The notes: generated from the letters alone by a model not told the origin. Shown: positions 1-12,073, counted from the stretch's first letter. The stretch is DNA of 64,000 bases from Neolentinus lepideus HHB14362 ss-1 (GCA_001632425.1 KV425565.1:386016-450015); one strand, 5' to 3'. Numbers and translations: made by a program.

Positions 1-1772
1 AGATCGTTGTCCGAAGGAGGGAGCTGTAATTGCAGGAAGATATAGTTCCCACTTGATAGACCAGGGACTTAGAGATCGACCCGTCAGGAGACACCAGAAA
101 GGCCGAGGGTGATCAGAGGTCGGAGACGTCGCCAGAAATCGACCTGTTGCAAGTCCAGAGACTAGACGCCAGAGAGAGCGGTATCTTGCACGAGACCTGC
201 AATGCTCGACCTACACAGCCCGTGTGCTAGACTATAGAATAGCACCAGAGCGAGAACGACCACTTGCTATATAGATCGGATATTGTTTCCAGAGGAGAGA
301 ACACCCATTAGACTATATGTACCTCGGTTCATATGAAAACAGTATAGTGCTGATGATAGCCGGGACGTATGGCATAGGGATCATATATAAAGTGACGACA
401 AAGAAGACCGAAGAACAGTGAGGGTCGAGAGGGGGTCCGCCTTGGACATGCAAGGCAGCCATCTTCGGTCGCGAAAGTGAAACGCACAGCCGATCGCGAC
501 TCCCCGATCGCTGACATACCTGATTTGGGGGACGCGTTATTTGTCCGTGTTGACGTGTCGCGTTCGACCGCCACGTCGTACATATATAATGACTCGGACT
601 CGGAGGATGCATGAAATTCTGTGATGATGGTATTCGCGGTCTAATGGTAAGGATGTCCGACAATAAGGGCGAGGCCCCGCGGGATGTCCATCGCAGCTTC
701 TAGATTGCCATCGATGTTCATAACACGGAGACGGTGTGTATATCATGATGATTGAAAGATCATTGATCACTAACTAGTAATGACTCGATAGACCTCAGGA
801 TGAGTCGCTTAGAAGATGTATCGCTCCGAGCAATGCTCGGATGAACTTGAAGAACCCGAGGACTTGGTCAGTATCGAAACAGTGCTTGGAAACCCGCGGT
901 ACCTAATACAAATGCCACAGCTGTATCAACACGCTGCAGCTAGAACACGCTGCCGGAAAGATGCAATGTCACCTCGCCTCATGCACACCCTGCCGTCTCA
1001 TTGTCCACTCGATCCGTGGCTGCATCGAAGCTACGTGTAAGTACAGCCGCAGGGCACACACAAAAGGATCTCGCCATTGTAATCTTCTGTGAGTCCCACA
1101 GATCCGCCTGCAGGCACGGGCTAGATCCGAGAGCCATATGGCATACATTGACTCAGGCAAAACTTGCGCTGGAGTACACCTTGGCAGTCGTAATCCCGCA
1201 CTGGATTGGAGTTGAGCCAGAATGGCATTGCGACTTCCAGGAAAACAAGATCGAATTCCAGTTCCATTCTACAGACTCCCAAAGAATATGTAGAATACCC
1301 GTCCTACAAAACAGAGGGAGGCGTTGTTGGGGTGAGCAATAAGAAAAGTACAGCAGATGTATACGTAACGTATAAGATATATGGAGATAAATGGGACAAA
1401 TGAAGCAAATGAGTTATATGAGCGTAGGTAATCGTACCAAACAAAACCCGCCAAAAGAAAGTGAAGTGAAATATGATGGGGGCGAAGGAAGGAGGAGGGA
1501 AGTTGCTATACGAGAGCGAGAGAGAGCAATAGACAGCTGCAGGCAGGAGTGTGTCCGTCTGAGAAAGTGACCTCAGCAATAATACACCGAATAATTTGCA
1601 TTTGCGAGTTGCATTGGTTTTGAGGTAAGTCGGATCCTAAGGTCGCGAATGGTGTTATACAAAGGAGAGAAGGCGAAGACCGAGGTTCTACGAGTCGCGT
1701 TTTGGGAGGGGAGGATGCATGGAGCATGGATTAGGAGGTGTATATATGTTATCACTTGTCGTCAGATCCTCG
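1..1772. other. Intergenic left edge, no gene recognised
   Basis: Only short ORFs occur on both strands, none with a recognisable domain or a convincing set of exon junctions. Purine-rich tracts lie near 1440-1530. I see no tRNA, repeat or transposon end here. It may hold the 3' region of the HMG-box gene to the right. Confidence 0.5.
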
Positions 1773-3563
1773 TTAGTTTGCAGGCACCTCCCAGGGCGCC
1801 GACGCCGATCGTTCCACAGGCGAATCAGGTAGGGCAAGTGCGCTCGGTCGCCAGGTGGCACCTACGTGCCGCCGCGACGCGTGCGCTGCACCCGCCGGCG
1901 GGATGTACGGCTGATGCTGAGGGTGGGATGGGGAGACATCGTGCGCTGGCGGCACAGAGTGACTTTGGTGATGCATTTGGCTGTGGTGGGGTGGTCCCGT
2001 CTGAGGGGCGTTGCATGATGGATCCAGGTTGAGGTATTGGAATAACTCTGACGAGCTGGACGCGTCGTACGAAGGGTGGTGCGAGTGCGACAGGTGGTCC
2101 GCGGAAGGGGCGTGGTGGGGTTGAGGGGCGAACAGAGGTAACTGCTCTCCACCATAGTTCGGTTCGGGAGCGTTTAAGAACGACATGTCGATGTTTCCAA
2201 ATAGCTCCGCGAAGGTTGCATCCATCGAAACGTGCCCCGTCTGGCCGAACGAAATCTCGATTTCGGTGCCAGGATTGGCAGCGAGCTGCGTGGGGTCGAT
2301 GCCAGAGAGCTCGAAGATGGACGGATCGCCAGTACCCGACAGCAACGCTTGCAACGAGTCTTGGTAGTCCGTGTTGCGAGACTGAGGTTCCCAACCTTGC
2401 ACGCTTGGTTCGTCACCAGACGGCATTGAGAATTCCACCACTGGTGGATTTGGCTGCCGATACGTCAGCAAAATGTAGATTGCCTTTGTGCGTATACAAC
2501 GTACCAAGTTGAGTGCCGGTGCCTGTCCTCCGCTTGCATTCACACCTGACCAATTGTTCTGACCACTGTGAGTTGGGGTACTAAGCGAGTGGCTGTTGGT
2601 GGCATGGCCGGACCAACTGGTTGAGCCACTCGGTGGCGTAGGGGAGGTGGTGGCAGGAGTAGAGGGTAATTTCCAGAGACTTGACGATGGCGTTGGGGTT
2701 TGTTCGGGAATGCTTGCAGGGGAGTTCGCTGCCGTGGGGATCGCGTCGATCGGGTTCATAGCGTAAGAATGAGACGATGCACGACTGTGAGGAGGTCCTG
2801 CAGATGAAGGACCAGGAATGGAGAGCGAAAGCGCGTTCCCAGGCGTATATGGTTGACCTTCCCTTTGTACTGGCACCTGATGTTGAACTTGAGTATCGAA
2901 CAAGGGTGTAATGTCAGGGAAGTGAAGATTGGTTGGCGATGGTGCAGCCGATAACGGTGGCGACGGTCCACAAGGCCCATACTGACTGTCTGCGGAGTAC
3001 GGGAGACCGGATGCGAATGTCGGTAGGACAATGGTGGTGGTGAGAGGGTCATGCCGACTACGCGTCTTCTTCTGCGCATTCCGCTCCCTCTCCTTCTCCA
3101 TACGCCTCTCATCCCGTAGGCGCTCCTTCTCAGCCTTGCTTATGGGATGATAGCGGTACCCTGGGTACGCGTTCTGGTGTTGGGCCTTTCGAACTTCAGC
3201 TAGCCGCTCGTATTCCGAGCGGACAACTTCAGATTCATTCTTCCACATCTGGGATATCTCGCGAGACACGTCAGCCTGCGCTCGACGCGGCATGCCAGGG
3301 GGCACTGGAGGCATTTCGCGTAGCTTATCCGACCTGTATAGAATCCACGCATTGGGTGGCCTGGGAGGTTGGACAATGGTGGTACGTGAGGGACCCGCCA
3401 TTGTCGACGACGACGGCGGCGACGGCGAAAGTGGGACGAGTTGGGGCGCGAAGAGTAACGGTTCCCCTCGAGAACGAGGGATAGATGTAGGTTGTGAATG
3501 AACAGGAACTGAGGGCAGCGCCGACTGCCTTTTAGGCTGCTGTGTGTCTCTGTGGGTCCCCAT
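1773..3563 (-). CDS. HMG-box (MATA_HMG-type) transcription factor
   Basis: Probable nuclear DNA-binding transcription factor. Near residues 68-139 is an HMG box that opens RPPNAWILYRSDKL and continues through MWKNESEVVRSEYERLA to YPGYRYHP, the form typical of fungal mating-type and Ste11/Prf1-like regulators. A basic Lys/Arg/Glu stretch follows, then a long Ser/Pro/His/Gln-rich low-complexity C-terminus, as expected for an activation region. I start at the ATG at 3563; the open frame extends slightly upstream but only to a TTG. One intron is inferred at 2454-2504 (GTACGT donor, CGGCAG acceptor). It is 51 nt, in frame and free of stops, so the spliced protein is 579 aa and the unspliced form 596 aa. 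The box identification is secure. The biological role (mating, fruiting, other) is not shown by the sequence, and no homeodomain or pheromone gene lies nearby. Confidence 0.85.
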   Translation of the reverse strand: MGTHRDTQQPKRQSALPSVPVHSQPTSIPRSRGEPLLFAPQLVPLSPSPPSSSTMAGPSRTTIVQPPRPPNAWILYRSDKLREMPPVPPGMPRRAQADVSREISQMWKNESEVVRSEYERLAEVRKAQHQNAYPGYRYHPISKAEKERLRDERRMEKERERNAQKKTRSRHDPLTTTIVLPTFASGLPYSADSQYGPCGPSPPLSAAPSPTNLHFPDITPLFDTQVQHQVPVQREGQPYTPGNALSLSIPGPSSAGPPHSRASSHSYAMNPIDAIPTAANSPASIPEQTPTPSSSLWKLPSTPATTSPTPPSGSTSWSGHATNSHSLSTPTHSGQNNWSGVNASGGQAPALNLVRCIRTKAIYILLTYRQPNPPVVEFSMPSGDEPSVQGWEPQSRNTDYQDSLQALLSGTGDPSIFELSGIDPTQLAANPGTEIEISFGQTGHVSMDATFAELFGNIDMSFLNAPEPNYGGEQLPLFAPQPHHAPSADHLSHSHHPSYDASSSSELFQYLNLDPSCNAPQTGPPHHSQMHHQSHSVPPAHDVSPSHPQHQPYIPPAGAAHASRRHVGATWRPSALALPDSPVERSASAPWEVPAN

Positions 3564-4262
3564 GTTTGGTCGGTCGAAGTTCAGATTAGACCACAGCTTC
3601 CACCACGGCAAAAGCTAGAGCGGCCAAAGCGCAGCGTATAGAAGAGCCGCCCAAGAATCTGCCACTCACAAGTGTTAGAGAACGCAAAGCATGACAACCC
3701 AGACAGTGGCGGGGGCGGGGGGCGGGCTGCGTGAGGCGGGGGTTCTCGCGCCACTCCCGCCCTTGCCAGAAATCATCCTGATATCTGATTTCCTCGTTCT
3801 AACCATCGTGAGTGGCCCTAGAATTGCGCGTCAAAGTCGTCTGATTAGTCACAGTGAACGTCGTGGTGAGGGGTAAGGCGTCCAGAAAAGTTATATCCCG
3901 ACGCGCCCTCTCCCGCGCTTCCAACAGGTTGCCGTACCAACTCCCCACAATAATTCATTACCCGACTCGATCACCTTCGGACCCACATCGTCTACATAAT
4001 ACTATGGATTATTCCCCTGCGTCGTATCTATTTACTCTGGAGACTTGCATACATCGCAGCGTCTAATGAGTCGACAACTCCCTGAGCCCGACTGGCGCTC
4101 TCCTGAGGCCCAAAATTTTTTCGCGCCTTATTCGCACTGCGTCTGACTGGTACATTCTTCGTTCTTCGATCGTATCAGATGAATGCAACTTTCCTTCCGC
4201 TTGTCGAAATTTACTTCACATCCTCCAGATGTACCTATTCAGGAAATTCCTTTCACTAGGAA
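3564..4262. other. Intergenic region, likely promoter of the HMG-box gene
   Basis: GC-rich sequence just upstream of the minus-strand HMG gene includes a G-run near 3709-3724. Short plus-strand ORFs (3691-4066) show no family signature. Confidence 0.4.
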
Positions 4263-4780
4263 ATGCGACAGATCCACGGTCGTCTTGGATGCCGCAGAGT
4301 CCGCCTCTGTGATGGAGTACGTCCTCCCAATCGCGACAAATGTATTATGTTGATCACGTTTATACCCTTTAGATCCACAACGTCGCGTACGAAAACGTTT
4401 CGATAAAGCTTGGTGAATGTTATAAGCATGAGATTCCAGAATGGAGCGAGAACAATAGAGTGACCTGGGAAGGTCTGGTGCTACTCCAAAACCAGGCGTC
4501 CAATATCATCTTCACGTGGCCTGTCTTGACGAGGACACCGTCTGTCTTTCCCGGACAGCAATTAGTCTGGATGCTTCATTAATGGTCGAGCCAGAGGATC
4601 CTTTCAGATAGTTTTTCACCGCGGAAGCCTCTTCTGACGACAAACATCTTTCATCCGGTGCTGGCCTATGCGTAAGATTTAAGCAGCCTACGCCCCTGAT
4701 AATCAGGTAATGCGCACTATCATCACTCTTCATTTCGTCAAGACAACGACTCAGCCACTTTTTCTTATAGTCCTGTGTAG
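4263..4780 (+). CDS. Doubtful spliced small gene
   Basis: Two stretches read as plausible exons but the whole is uncertain. One runs from about 4373 (begins IHNVAYENVSIKLGE) and the next from about 4611 (begins FFTAEASSDDKHL). Both are flanked by intron-like borders: a GTACGT donor near 4316, an acceptor TTTTAG near 4372, and an acceptor ending TTATAG at 4770. After that last acceptor a short terminal exon would end at a TAG (4778-4780). The first piece recalls the beta-strand pattern of C2-like domains, but this is a weak impression. The start at 4263 is only the nearest in-frame ATG. The donor before the second stretch is poor, so this could be a gene relic. Confidence 0.25.
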
Positions 4781-5511
4781 CTGTCGGACGCTGATCGTAG
4801 TAAGAATTGTTGCTTAGTGGGTTATCGTCCCAGAACCTGCTTCAGAAGATTGTAAACGCCTTCAGAATACACAGACAACTCGCAATGGGCGGACGAACGC
4901 CGCGTTTTGGATGCGGAACTGTCAAGTTTTACTTTCAAGTCTCTGGCACCGCGTACCGGACCTCTGTCTGATGCAGCATACCAGGCACCAATCTCGACTA
5001 ATTCTTCAAGTGCTGAATGGGCATCTGTCTGTAATTTTTATGTTGTCGTAAGAAGTGGTGAAGCAGACAAATGAAATAGACCGATCATGTATAGCGACAA
5101 CGTGCAGAACAGCCATCAAATTTTCTATAAATACACAAGTGGAAAAAAGCCCTATAACACCCATCCACAAAGCACGAAGGTAACGATACGGGAATGGCAC
5201 GATACAATGGAAGTCGTACTAGTACAAGGCGGATATTGCGACGACCGAGACCGAGACTTGAGAGAACGAACCAATGAGACGCTGGACCTGGGGTAAAGAC
5301 GGTAGGAAGGAGCTTCTGTGGACGAGAGCAGATTTTCTTGAGAACAATAGGTGAAATGGAAGAAAATGACGTGGACAGTGTCGTAAAGTAGACACTATCG
5401 AGATAAGCGCGCAGATGGAAAGCATACGTTACGAAACGCGAACGTCTGCGATGTGTCAACATATCAATCATAAACGATCCTGAAGAATAGCCCGCACCAA
5501 CTATGAATAAT
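4781..5511. other. Intergenic / 3' region of the RRM gene
   Basis: No recognisable gene. An open plus-strand stretch near 4840-4970 (includes FGCGTVKFYFQVSG) has no clear partner exons. The part nearest 5512 should carry the 3' untranslated region of the minus-strand RNA-binding protein. Confidence 0.4.
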
Positions 5512-6329
5512 TTAATAGCCACCAGCAGCACCACCGTAGCCGCTGTAGCCGCCCTGGTTGTAACCGCCCTGCGTGTAGCCACCGCTCTCCTGGCCGTAAC
5601 CTTGATCATAACCACCTGTCAATAACTTGTCACGTATAGTCACACCCCCATCTGCGAACGACTAACCAGACTGGCCATAGCCCTGGCCGCCATAACCACC
5701 CTGGCCGCCGCCACCGTAACCACCACGGCCTCCACCGTAGCCTCCACCACCGTAGCCACCACGGCCACCACCGAATCCTGTACAGTACGTTACAACTTGT
5801 CACGCTGTGTGAAAAGAACTGAGCATGCTGACCACCTCCACCGCCTCCGCCAGAGTTAGTGCGCGGATTGGCAAGGTTAACTTTGATTCTCCGACCATCG
5901 AGGTCCGACTCGTTTAAGCCGCTGATAGCAGACTCAGCTTCAGTGGTAGAGCTGTACGTGACGAATCCGAAGCCACGAGAACGACCAGTTTCGCGGTCAC
6001 GCATCACGATGGACTAAACAAAAGTCAGCACTCAGATTTGACAACACCATCTCAACGTCACGGGTAAGAAAGTAAGCACACACATCCAGAATCTGGCCGA
6101 ACTCCGAGAAGACCTGAAGCCAACAAACATGTTCAGAACGAGCCAGCGACAGCGCAAAGTACTTCATATCAAACTGACGGTGCGCAGACTGTCATCTGTC
6201 GTGTTCCAACTTAGATTGCTACACAGACATTAATCTATCAGTCGCGCTCCCCTACTACTACTAGAAGGGAAGCGCCCAGAGCAGCAGACACGAGCGCAAA
6301 ACTGACCCAACGTAAACTTTTGCAGACAT
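5512..6329 (-). CDS. Glycine-rich RNA-binding protein (single RRM)
   Basis: Small RNA-binding protein of the plant/fungal GRP type, likely acting in RNA chaperoning, splicing or stress response. Six exons join cleanly: 6307-6329, 6179-6218, 6084-6113, 5833-6013, 5667-5777 and 5512-5615. They sum to 489 nt, or 162 aa. The N-terminus MSAKVYVGNLSWNTT contains RNP2 (VYVGNL); RNP1 is RGFGFVTY near residues 43-50. The RRM ends near residue 78. The rest is a Gly/Tyr/Arg/Gln tail of GGYGG and GYGQ repeats that ends in GGY, an RGG-type low-complexity region. The first exon is only 23 nt and the third 30 nt, so simple ORF calling would miss the N-terminus and break the RRM. The family call is firm; the exact biological role is not determined. 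Confidence 0.93.
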
Positions 6330-6845
6330 GGTGATTGCTGTTAATACAGTAGGACCGAGATACTGCTACACAAGGACCTGAACGGACAAGCAGACGGAAC
6401 CGAAACAGCAGTACGAAACCGAGGGGGAAGAGCGGGAATGGGGTTCCCAGCGCCGGACGCAACCCTCTTATATGCTAGTCTCACATTCAGACTCCGATCC
6501 AAAAGATGATCTCCTCCTCTGCTTGCGGCAGATGCCAGGGAATCGCGAAGGCCTGGGCTCGAGTGCAATTCATATCGTGGAGTTCCGTGCCGCGTAGAAT
6601 GCGGCAGTGCCTCTGCGAAGAATAGTGTCGTGGGACACAAGGGCAGTGGGATGTCAGTATTCTCAGAAATCACAGTGCTCCATTGGTACAGACGGGGAAT
6701 GGATGATACAGAAGATGCTAACATGGATGTGCAACGACGAATGATGAAAATGTGCATGAGGATGTTCCAAAAATTACTACACTAAGGGAGGGGGATCATA
6801 ACGTGGTCATGCCAAGTCGTGAAATGTACTATACCAGTCGTAACC
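6330..6845. other. Intergenic, promoter side of the RRM gene
   Basis: No gene seen. It separates the 3' end of the ABC transporter from the 5' end of the RRM gene, both on the minus strand. Small ORFs here lack family features. Confidence 0.5.
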
Positions 6846-9800
6846 TTAGAACAGACTCTTCCTCTTCTTCTCCTTCTTCTGGAGCTTCCCTTTGCCACTA
6901 ACCTCACTCTGGACACTGGGAGCGGGACTCCCGGCGCTAACACTGTTTTCACCGCGAGCATTCACCTCATCTTTTGGAGTCTGTGCGGGCGAAGACTGTT
7001 CTCTCTTGAGACCAGGGATGGGGATCATAGAGCCCGTTGAACCTTGTCGGCGGGAAATAGATATCCTCCTGGCCAATCTCTGGAAGTTCTGAGAGGAGAT
7101 GCGCCGCCGCTTGGGTTCAGCATCGGTGTCCGGCGTGCCAGACCGAGGAGACGAAGATCCGACAGCTTCAGCGAACGTGACCCCAGGACTCTGAGATGCG
7201 GTAGCTTCCGTCACAGAAGGCGCTTGTTGAGAAGTAGTGTCATCAGATATAGGGAACGCAATAGGTGCTGGGCTCTCGACTGGGCTCTCGGACACCGGGA
7301 AACCAACAGCCACGGGTTCAGTGTGCTCGCTAGTAGTAGCAGCGTCATCAGGAGCGACCTCGGAGGAAACTGACGCAACAACTGCAGCATCCAAGGATTC
7401 CGGTTCTGCAACGTCGTCCTTTTTACCCTGCGGTTCATCGTGGTCGCCTTCGTCCTCGACTGGCGGAGGAACTTCGGCAGGGGCTTCCGTGGCAGGTTCA
7501 GCTACTTCAGCATCAATTGTCGTTACTGGAGTAGCTTCTGGGGCTACAGCCTCTGACTCAGACTTGGAAAGCTCATCCGGTCCGTCGATGGAATAACCAG
7601 TAATAGCTTCCTTCGTGGATCCAATCGTGACGTTGTCTTCGGTTCCCGAGACTTGATCGGCCCACATGGAAGCGAATAAGCCGCCTCGAGCAAGCAGTTC
7701 ACCGTGACTGCCATACTCCGCGATCTCGCCATCTTTGAGAACAAGGATGCTAGAGAAACTGTCAGCAAAAGAAGCATCGTGAAATGGATCTCGACGTACA
7801 TGTCAGCCGATGCGATGGTCTTGTTTTGATGAGGCAAACAGTATCAATACTGGCTCAGAGCAGAAAATAGCTCGACGTACCGATAGCCGATGCGCAATAG
7901 ACAAGGAAGAACGACCCTGGACCAGATTCTGCAGAGCTTTCTGGATGTCCTTCTCGGTGGAAGTATCCAAAGCACTATTTACGTATAAGTTATACATGAG
8001 AAAATTGGGTGCGATCAGAGCACACCTGGTTGCTTCGTCCAGAAGCAGGATAGGCGGGTTCTTCAAAAGTGTCCTAGCGATAGCGACACGTTGTTTTTCT
8101 GTGATGAATTGAGATGATTTCCAACAGATTTACCCTATGGCAAAACTTACCGCCACCACTCAACCGCACGCCACGTTCGCCGACCTTAGTTTCGTAACCA
8201 TCGGGGAAGGACATGATCCTATCATGCATTTGTGCAGACCGAGCAGCACCCTCGATCTCATCGAGAGACGCTCCAAACTTGCCGTATCTATCAGTGCAAT
8301 TATGAAGAGCGAGCGAGAAACCTGTTTCATAAGCTCGACGTACCCGATGTTATAGGCGATCGTATCATTGAAAAGAACAGAGTCCTGTGGGACGACGCCA
8401 ATAGCCTTCCTCAAACTTCCCTGCGTAACATTGCGAATGTCCTGGCCATCGATCAAGATCCTGCCTTCACCATCCTTGAGGTCATAGAACCTGTACAGAA
8501 GGCGAAGAATTGTTGATTTGCCCGAGCCAGATTCGCCAACAAGCGCCACCGATGACCCTTTCGGGACCGTGAACGAAACACCGCTCAAGGCAGTGGACCG
8601 GCCGTCGTATGAGAAGCTTACATTGTCTAGTTTCATAACGTAGGCATCCCATATGGTGAATATTGGCAGCAGACATACCGAATTCAATTTCACCACCAGT
8701 GACGATCAAATCTGGTGCGTTGGGCTTGTCGTGCACATCTACAGGTTCGTTCAACAACCTGAGTAGACGTTCCGCGTCGACCAAAGACTGGTTCACGGAT
8801 CGATAGATGTAACCGAGACTGTTCAAGGGTCCATAGAGCTATGATGACGGGAATCAGTCCTGCAAACAGTTTCAGACGCTGACATAGTCTTACCTGTCCA
8901 AGGTACGTGATGAAAATGACGAAATCGCTGGGATACAACTCGCCCCTCGTCACATGAAGAGCAACAATCAAGGAACCGACGAGCAGTCCAAAGGTCTAAT
9001 TGTGTTTGTGAATTATATTCCGGGCGATAGTGTCTCATGACTATTCCCACTCACAATAAGCAAGTTCTGGACTAAATTCAGAAGATTAAGAGATGCTAAA
9101 GAAAACCAATTTGAGATTAAACTCGAGTAAGAGCGGCAGAGATTAAGCGTACCGATCACTTTAAATTCCAGAGCTTGATACTGCCGGATAGCCTCCCTGT
9201 ATCTATCTCCTTCATGCTGCTCACCGTTGAAATACTTGACAGTTTCGTAGTTGAGCAAGCAATCAGTGTGGATACCACGAGTAACCTGTGGCATATATAA
9301 TTCATTATCAGATGATCTATGAATCTGACAGCGATCACACGCACGATGTCGCGCTCGTTCATTTGCCTACGCAGCTTGGTACGCCACCTAGTCAAGAGGA
9401 CGCTGGCCAGGACTAACAAAAGCATCAACACAGACGAAATCATCGAAAAAAATAGGTCCGCCATATACGCACCGTACAGGGACATAACGACAAATATAAC
9501 GACAGCAAGACTCCACTCGAACTTCCAGATGAAAATTCCGAGCGCGATAATCAGATCAAAGAAGGTGGGGAAGATGTTGAACAACAGCAACTGTCGAATT
9601 ACGGTCAACGTCATGTTATTGCGGTTCTCCGAATCTATCGTACCTCAAATGTGCGATTGATTGCCGAACCTCGGTCGAGGATACGCAGGACCTCACCGGT
9701 CTTACGCCGAGTGTGAAAAGCCAAAGACAGGTTCAGCAGATGGTCGAAAGACAGTTGTGACATCTCTGAAATGGAATGGTTTAGTCGGCACATCCTGGAT

Positions 9801-11201
9801 AGGTAGAAGGGTGAATCTTGCCTCGATCGGAGTATTGCATAACGGGAGCCCATAGAACCTAGGAATAGCCTGATCAAGACGGGTGTCATGGACATTATCA
9901 TGGGGCATACATCGCGAAGAGCAGCCAGACCCCCGCTGCCTTGCATGAACTTGAGGCCAACGTACGCAAAGAGATACGGCCAAGGCGAGCCAGTTCCTCT
10001 TTCAAATGTGGCGATTAAGGCACCGAGCACGAGAGGCAATGCCGCGTTCACGAAACGACCCGCAATGATCAGCAACAGGCAAAGACTCTGCGAAAATCGT
10101 ACGCTTTATAGAGAGACTTGGCAGGAAAAATGTGGAATACCTACAGCCAGGAACTGCAGAGCAATGCTCTTGGTAGGCCACAAATACGGTGTAATGCGAC
10201 CGATACGCTTGCAAATTTCTCGCCAGGATGGGTCCAAGTTAATTTCTGGCTTAGCAGAAGAATCCGTCTACCGACTACGCGGTTAGCTATATAGTTCCGA
10301 GAGCGCATTATAGCACGTGCCTTCACTGCAGGAAGCTGTACATGAGACAGAGCCGGTGTGCTCGTGCGGGTGGTGGGCCCGGAGCTGGGGGCAGAGCGGA
10401 ATGTACCATATTGACTCGTCTTACCCGCAACAGGAGATAAACCAGTGGATGGCGTAGCTCCTTCCTCAGCAGAGAGAAGTAAGGAAGTCGAATTGGGTGC
10501 AGAAGTCTGCACAGATTCACCGAAAGAGACAGGAGTGTATACAACCCGGGGATAGATGAGAGAGAACAACAATGGAACCAAGAAGAGTACACGAAGAACA
10601 GGGAAGACGAGATGTAAGAGGGCCGAAAGGTTGACGTTGATCGGAAGTTCAGGGATCTTAGGGACTGCGCAGTCATTAGATTAAACCAAGTCCTCGCAGC
10701 TCGACAAGCCCACTCACCATCCTTGTACAGCTTGACTGACAGAGCAAACATGACCACTTGGGCGATGTCCAATACAAGGGCAGCAGTAAGGCCAAGTTTC
10801 ACCCTCTTGAGCGACCAGACGTCAACACCCTTAACATCTTTCCATGAACCGAGCGCAGCCAGTCCACCAAATGCGATGAGCCCGATGACGGCACCAATCT
10901 CGATACCGGTCTTTTGTGGCCATATTTTGTCCAGGAGTGCGTAAATGGCGAAAGTAAGGCCATCAAGGAAAAATGTGAGTGCAGCTAGAGAAAGAAGAGA
11001 CAGGATAGCGCCGCGCCGGGGAACGCGAGTCGCTACGACGACAGACGTGATCTCCGAAGGAGGTTGAGAAGTGGGCCGAGTTGGGATGAGTGCCAGTGTG
11101 GCCAAGAGCACCAAAGCCGGGGATACAACTCGAACAGCGAACAAGGCCTCGGTGAGCGTCACATAGGATGCAACTGCCGCCGCCGTCAACGTCGCCGCCA
11201 T
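6846..11201 (-). CDS. ABC half-transporter, ATM1/HMT1 (ABCB6-like) type
   Basis: Multi-exon ABC exporter of the vacuolar/mitochondrial heavy-metal-tolerance class. Exon 1 starts at 11201 ([10 protein letters not shown]) and encodes several hydrophobic segments, an N-terminal extra membrane domain as in HMT1/ABCB6. It splices after ...KLYKDG at a GTGAGT near 10717 into [11 protein letters not shown]. Then come a Ser/Thr linker, [16 protein letters not shown], a six-helix membrane domain (about 10080-9060, including [19 protein letters not shown], typical of ATM1-like proteins) and the nucleotide-binding domain. That domain has Walker [11 protein letters not shown]-loop VVPQDSVLF, signature RLSGGE across an intron at ~8150-8100, Walker [10 protein letters not shown]-loop SALD and the switch His in IAHRLS. 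After [17 protein letters not shown] an unusual ~260-residue Glu/Ala/Thr/Val-rich tail follows and ends in a Lys/Arg cluster ([10 protein letters not shown]). The substrate is not evident; glutathione or phytochelatin conjugates are the known cargo of relatives. I did not resolve every internal exon border. Confidence 0.9.
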
Positions 11202-11746
11202 CGCCGTCCTCGACGTTGAAGAAGATAAGATGATGTCGTAAAGGGTCGTGGTGGGTGGAGAGCAGCGCGTTGAAGTAAGGTGGCCTCTTTATCCGGGTAG
11301 CCACGCCGAACACGAGTTCTTGGATCACCTTTCACGTTTCTCACCTCATTCCTCTATCAATCAGACGCTGTCCGCTTGACTTCTTTTGAACTTTCCTTGA
11401 TTGTGTCTCTCGATAAGCGCTATCTACATGCAGGTACTACACCCGTACACATTTGCAAACATCATACGGAGTAGCGTGCTTATGGGAAAACGGCCATCTG
11501 TATACTTCACAACATCAAGGCGTAAGTTGAGAAACTTTTGCCGAACTGCGACAGAAAATAGAAGCACTATCGGCCAGCGTGTCAGTCGGACTTTGGCAGA
11601 GAACCATCGTCCCATCCCCGAACTCGAGGAACTGAGGACTCCGGACGGAGGCATAAACACGAGGCGATCGCTCCCGCTATAAGCCTGGTTGTGAGACAAT
11701 CTTGCGAGCAGATGACACAGACTTGAGACTGATGCGTACCGTTGAC
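11202..11746. other. Intergenic, promoter side of the ABC transporter
   Basis: No convincing gene. Overlapping ORFs on both strands near 11400-11700 are mutual shadows without domains. Confidence 0.5.
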
Positions 11747-12073
11747 CTAAGGCTTGTCCTTCAACCCTTCCAACGCGTCTTCGAGTTTACTTCTGAGGTC
11801 CTCGACCCTCGCTCCTTGCGACTCAACATCCATCCTATCCTGCAGCTTAATTACGGCCCTTGCCTGGCGCACGAATTCGTACGATTTCTCCACAGAAGTT
11901 CTGATCTCTTCGTCACCGGCTCTGGCTTCAGGGCGACTGCAAGGTTTCTGTTCCGGATATCCAGTAGATGCCGCCAGTACTTTCGCCAAATCCACGTCGG
12001 AAGCTCTTAGAAGCGCGAGATCGCGCAACATCTCGCTCAAAGGGAGAGGACTGGCGTCAGGTTTGCCGGACAT
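11747..12073 (-). CDS. Small conserved helical protein, function unknown
   Basis: Intronless ORF of 108 aa starting at an ATG (MSGKPDASPLPLSEML). Composition and spacing suggest mostly alpha helix. An N-terminal segment has Leu/Asp patterning (LRDLALLRASDVDLAKVL) and a C-terminal segment rich in Arg/Glu/Leu (ARVEDLRSKLEDALEGLK) looks like a short coiled coil. There is no signal peptide or membrane segment. I do not recognise the family. I regard it as real because of its codon-like composition, the proper ATG, and the lack of a better reading on the other strand, which is also open. It is divergent from the chromodomain gene across ~660 bp and could share a promoter region with it. Confidence 0.6.
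   Translation of the reverse strand: MSGKPDASPLPLSEMLRDLALLRASDVDLAKVLAASTGYPEQKPCSRPEARAGDEEIRTSVEKSYEFVRQARAVIKLQDRMDVESQGARVEDLRSKLEDALEGLKDKP

Noticed and set aside
635..690. tRNA-like string (GGTCTAATGGTAAGGAT)
   Set aside because: The D-arm-like piece is not followed by an anticodon arm or a GGTTCRA T-loop, so no cloverleaf can form.
313..770. Overlapping minus-strand ORFs at the left edge
   Set aside because: Three frames overlap, none has an ATG-plus-splice model or a recognisable family.
1649..2512. Plus-strand ORFs opposite the HMG-box gene (1649-2032, 2185-2512)
   Set aside because: They are antisense shadows of a GC-rich coding exon, without domains or plausible composition.
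3564..3611. Extending the HMG-box protein upstream to 3611
   Set aside because: The codon there is TTG, not ATG; the first in-frame ATG is at 3563.
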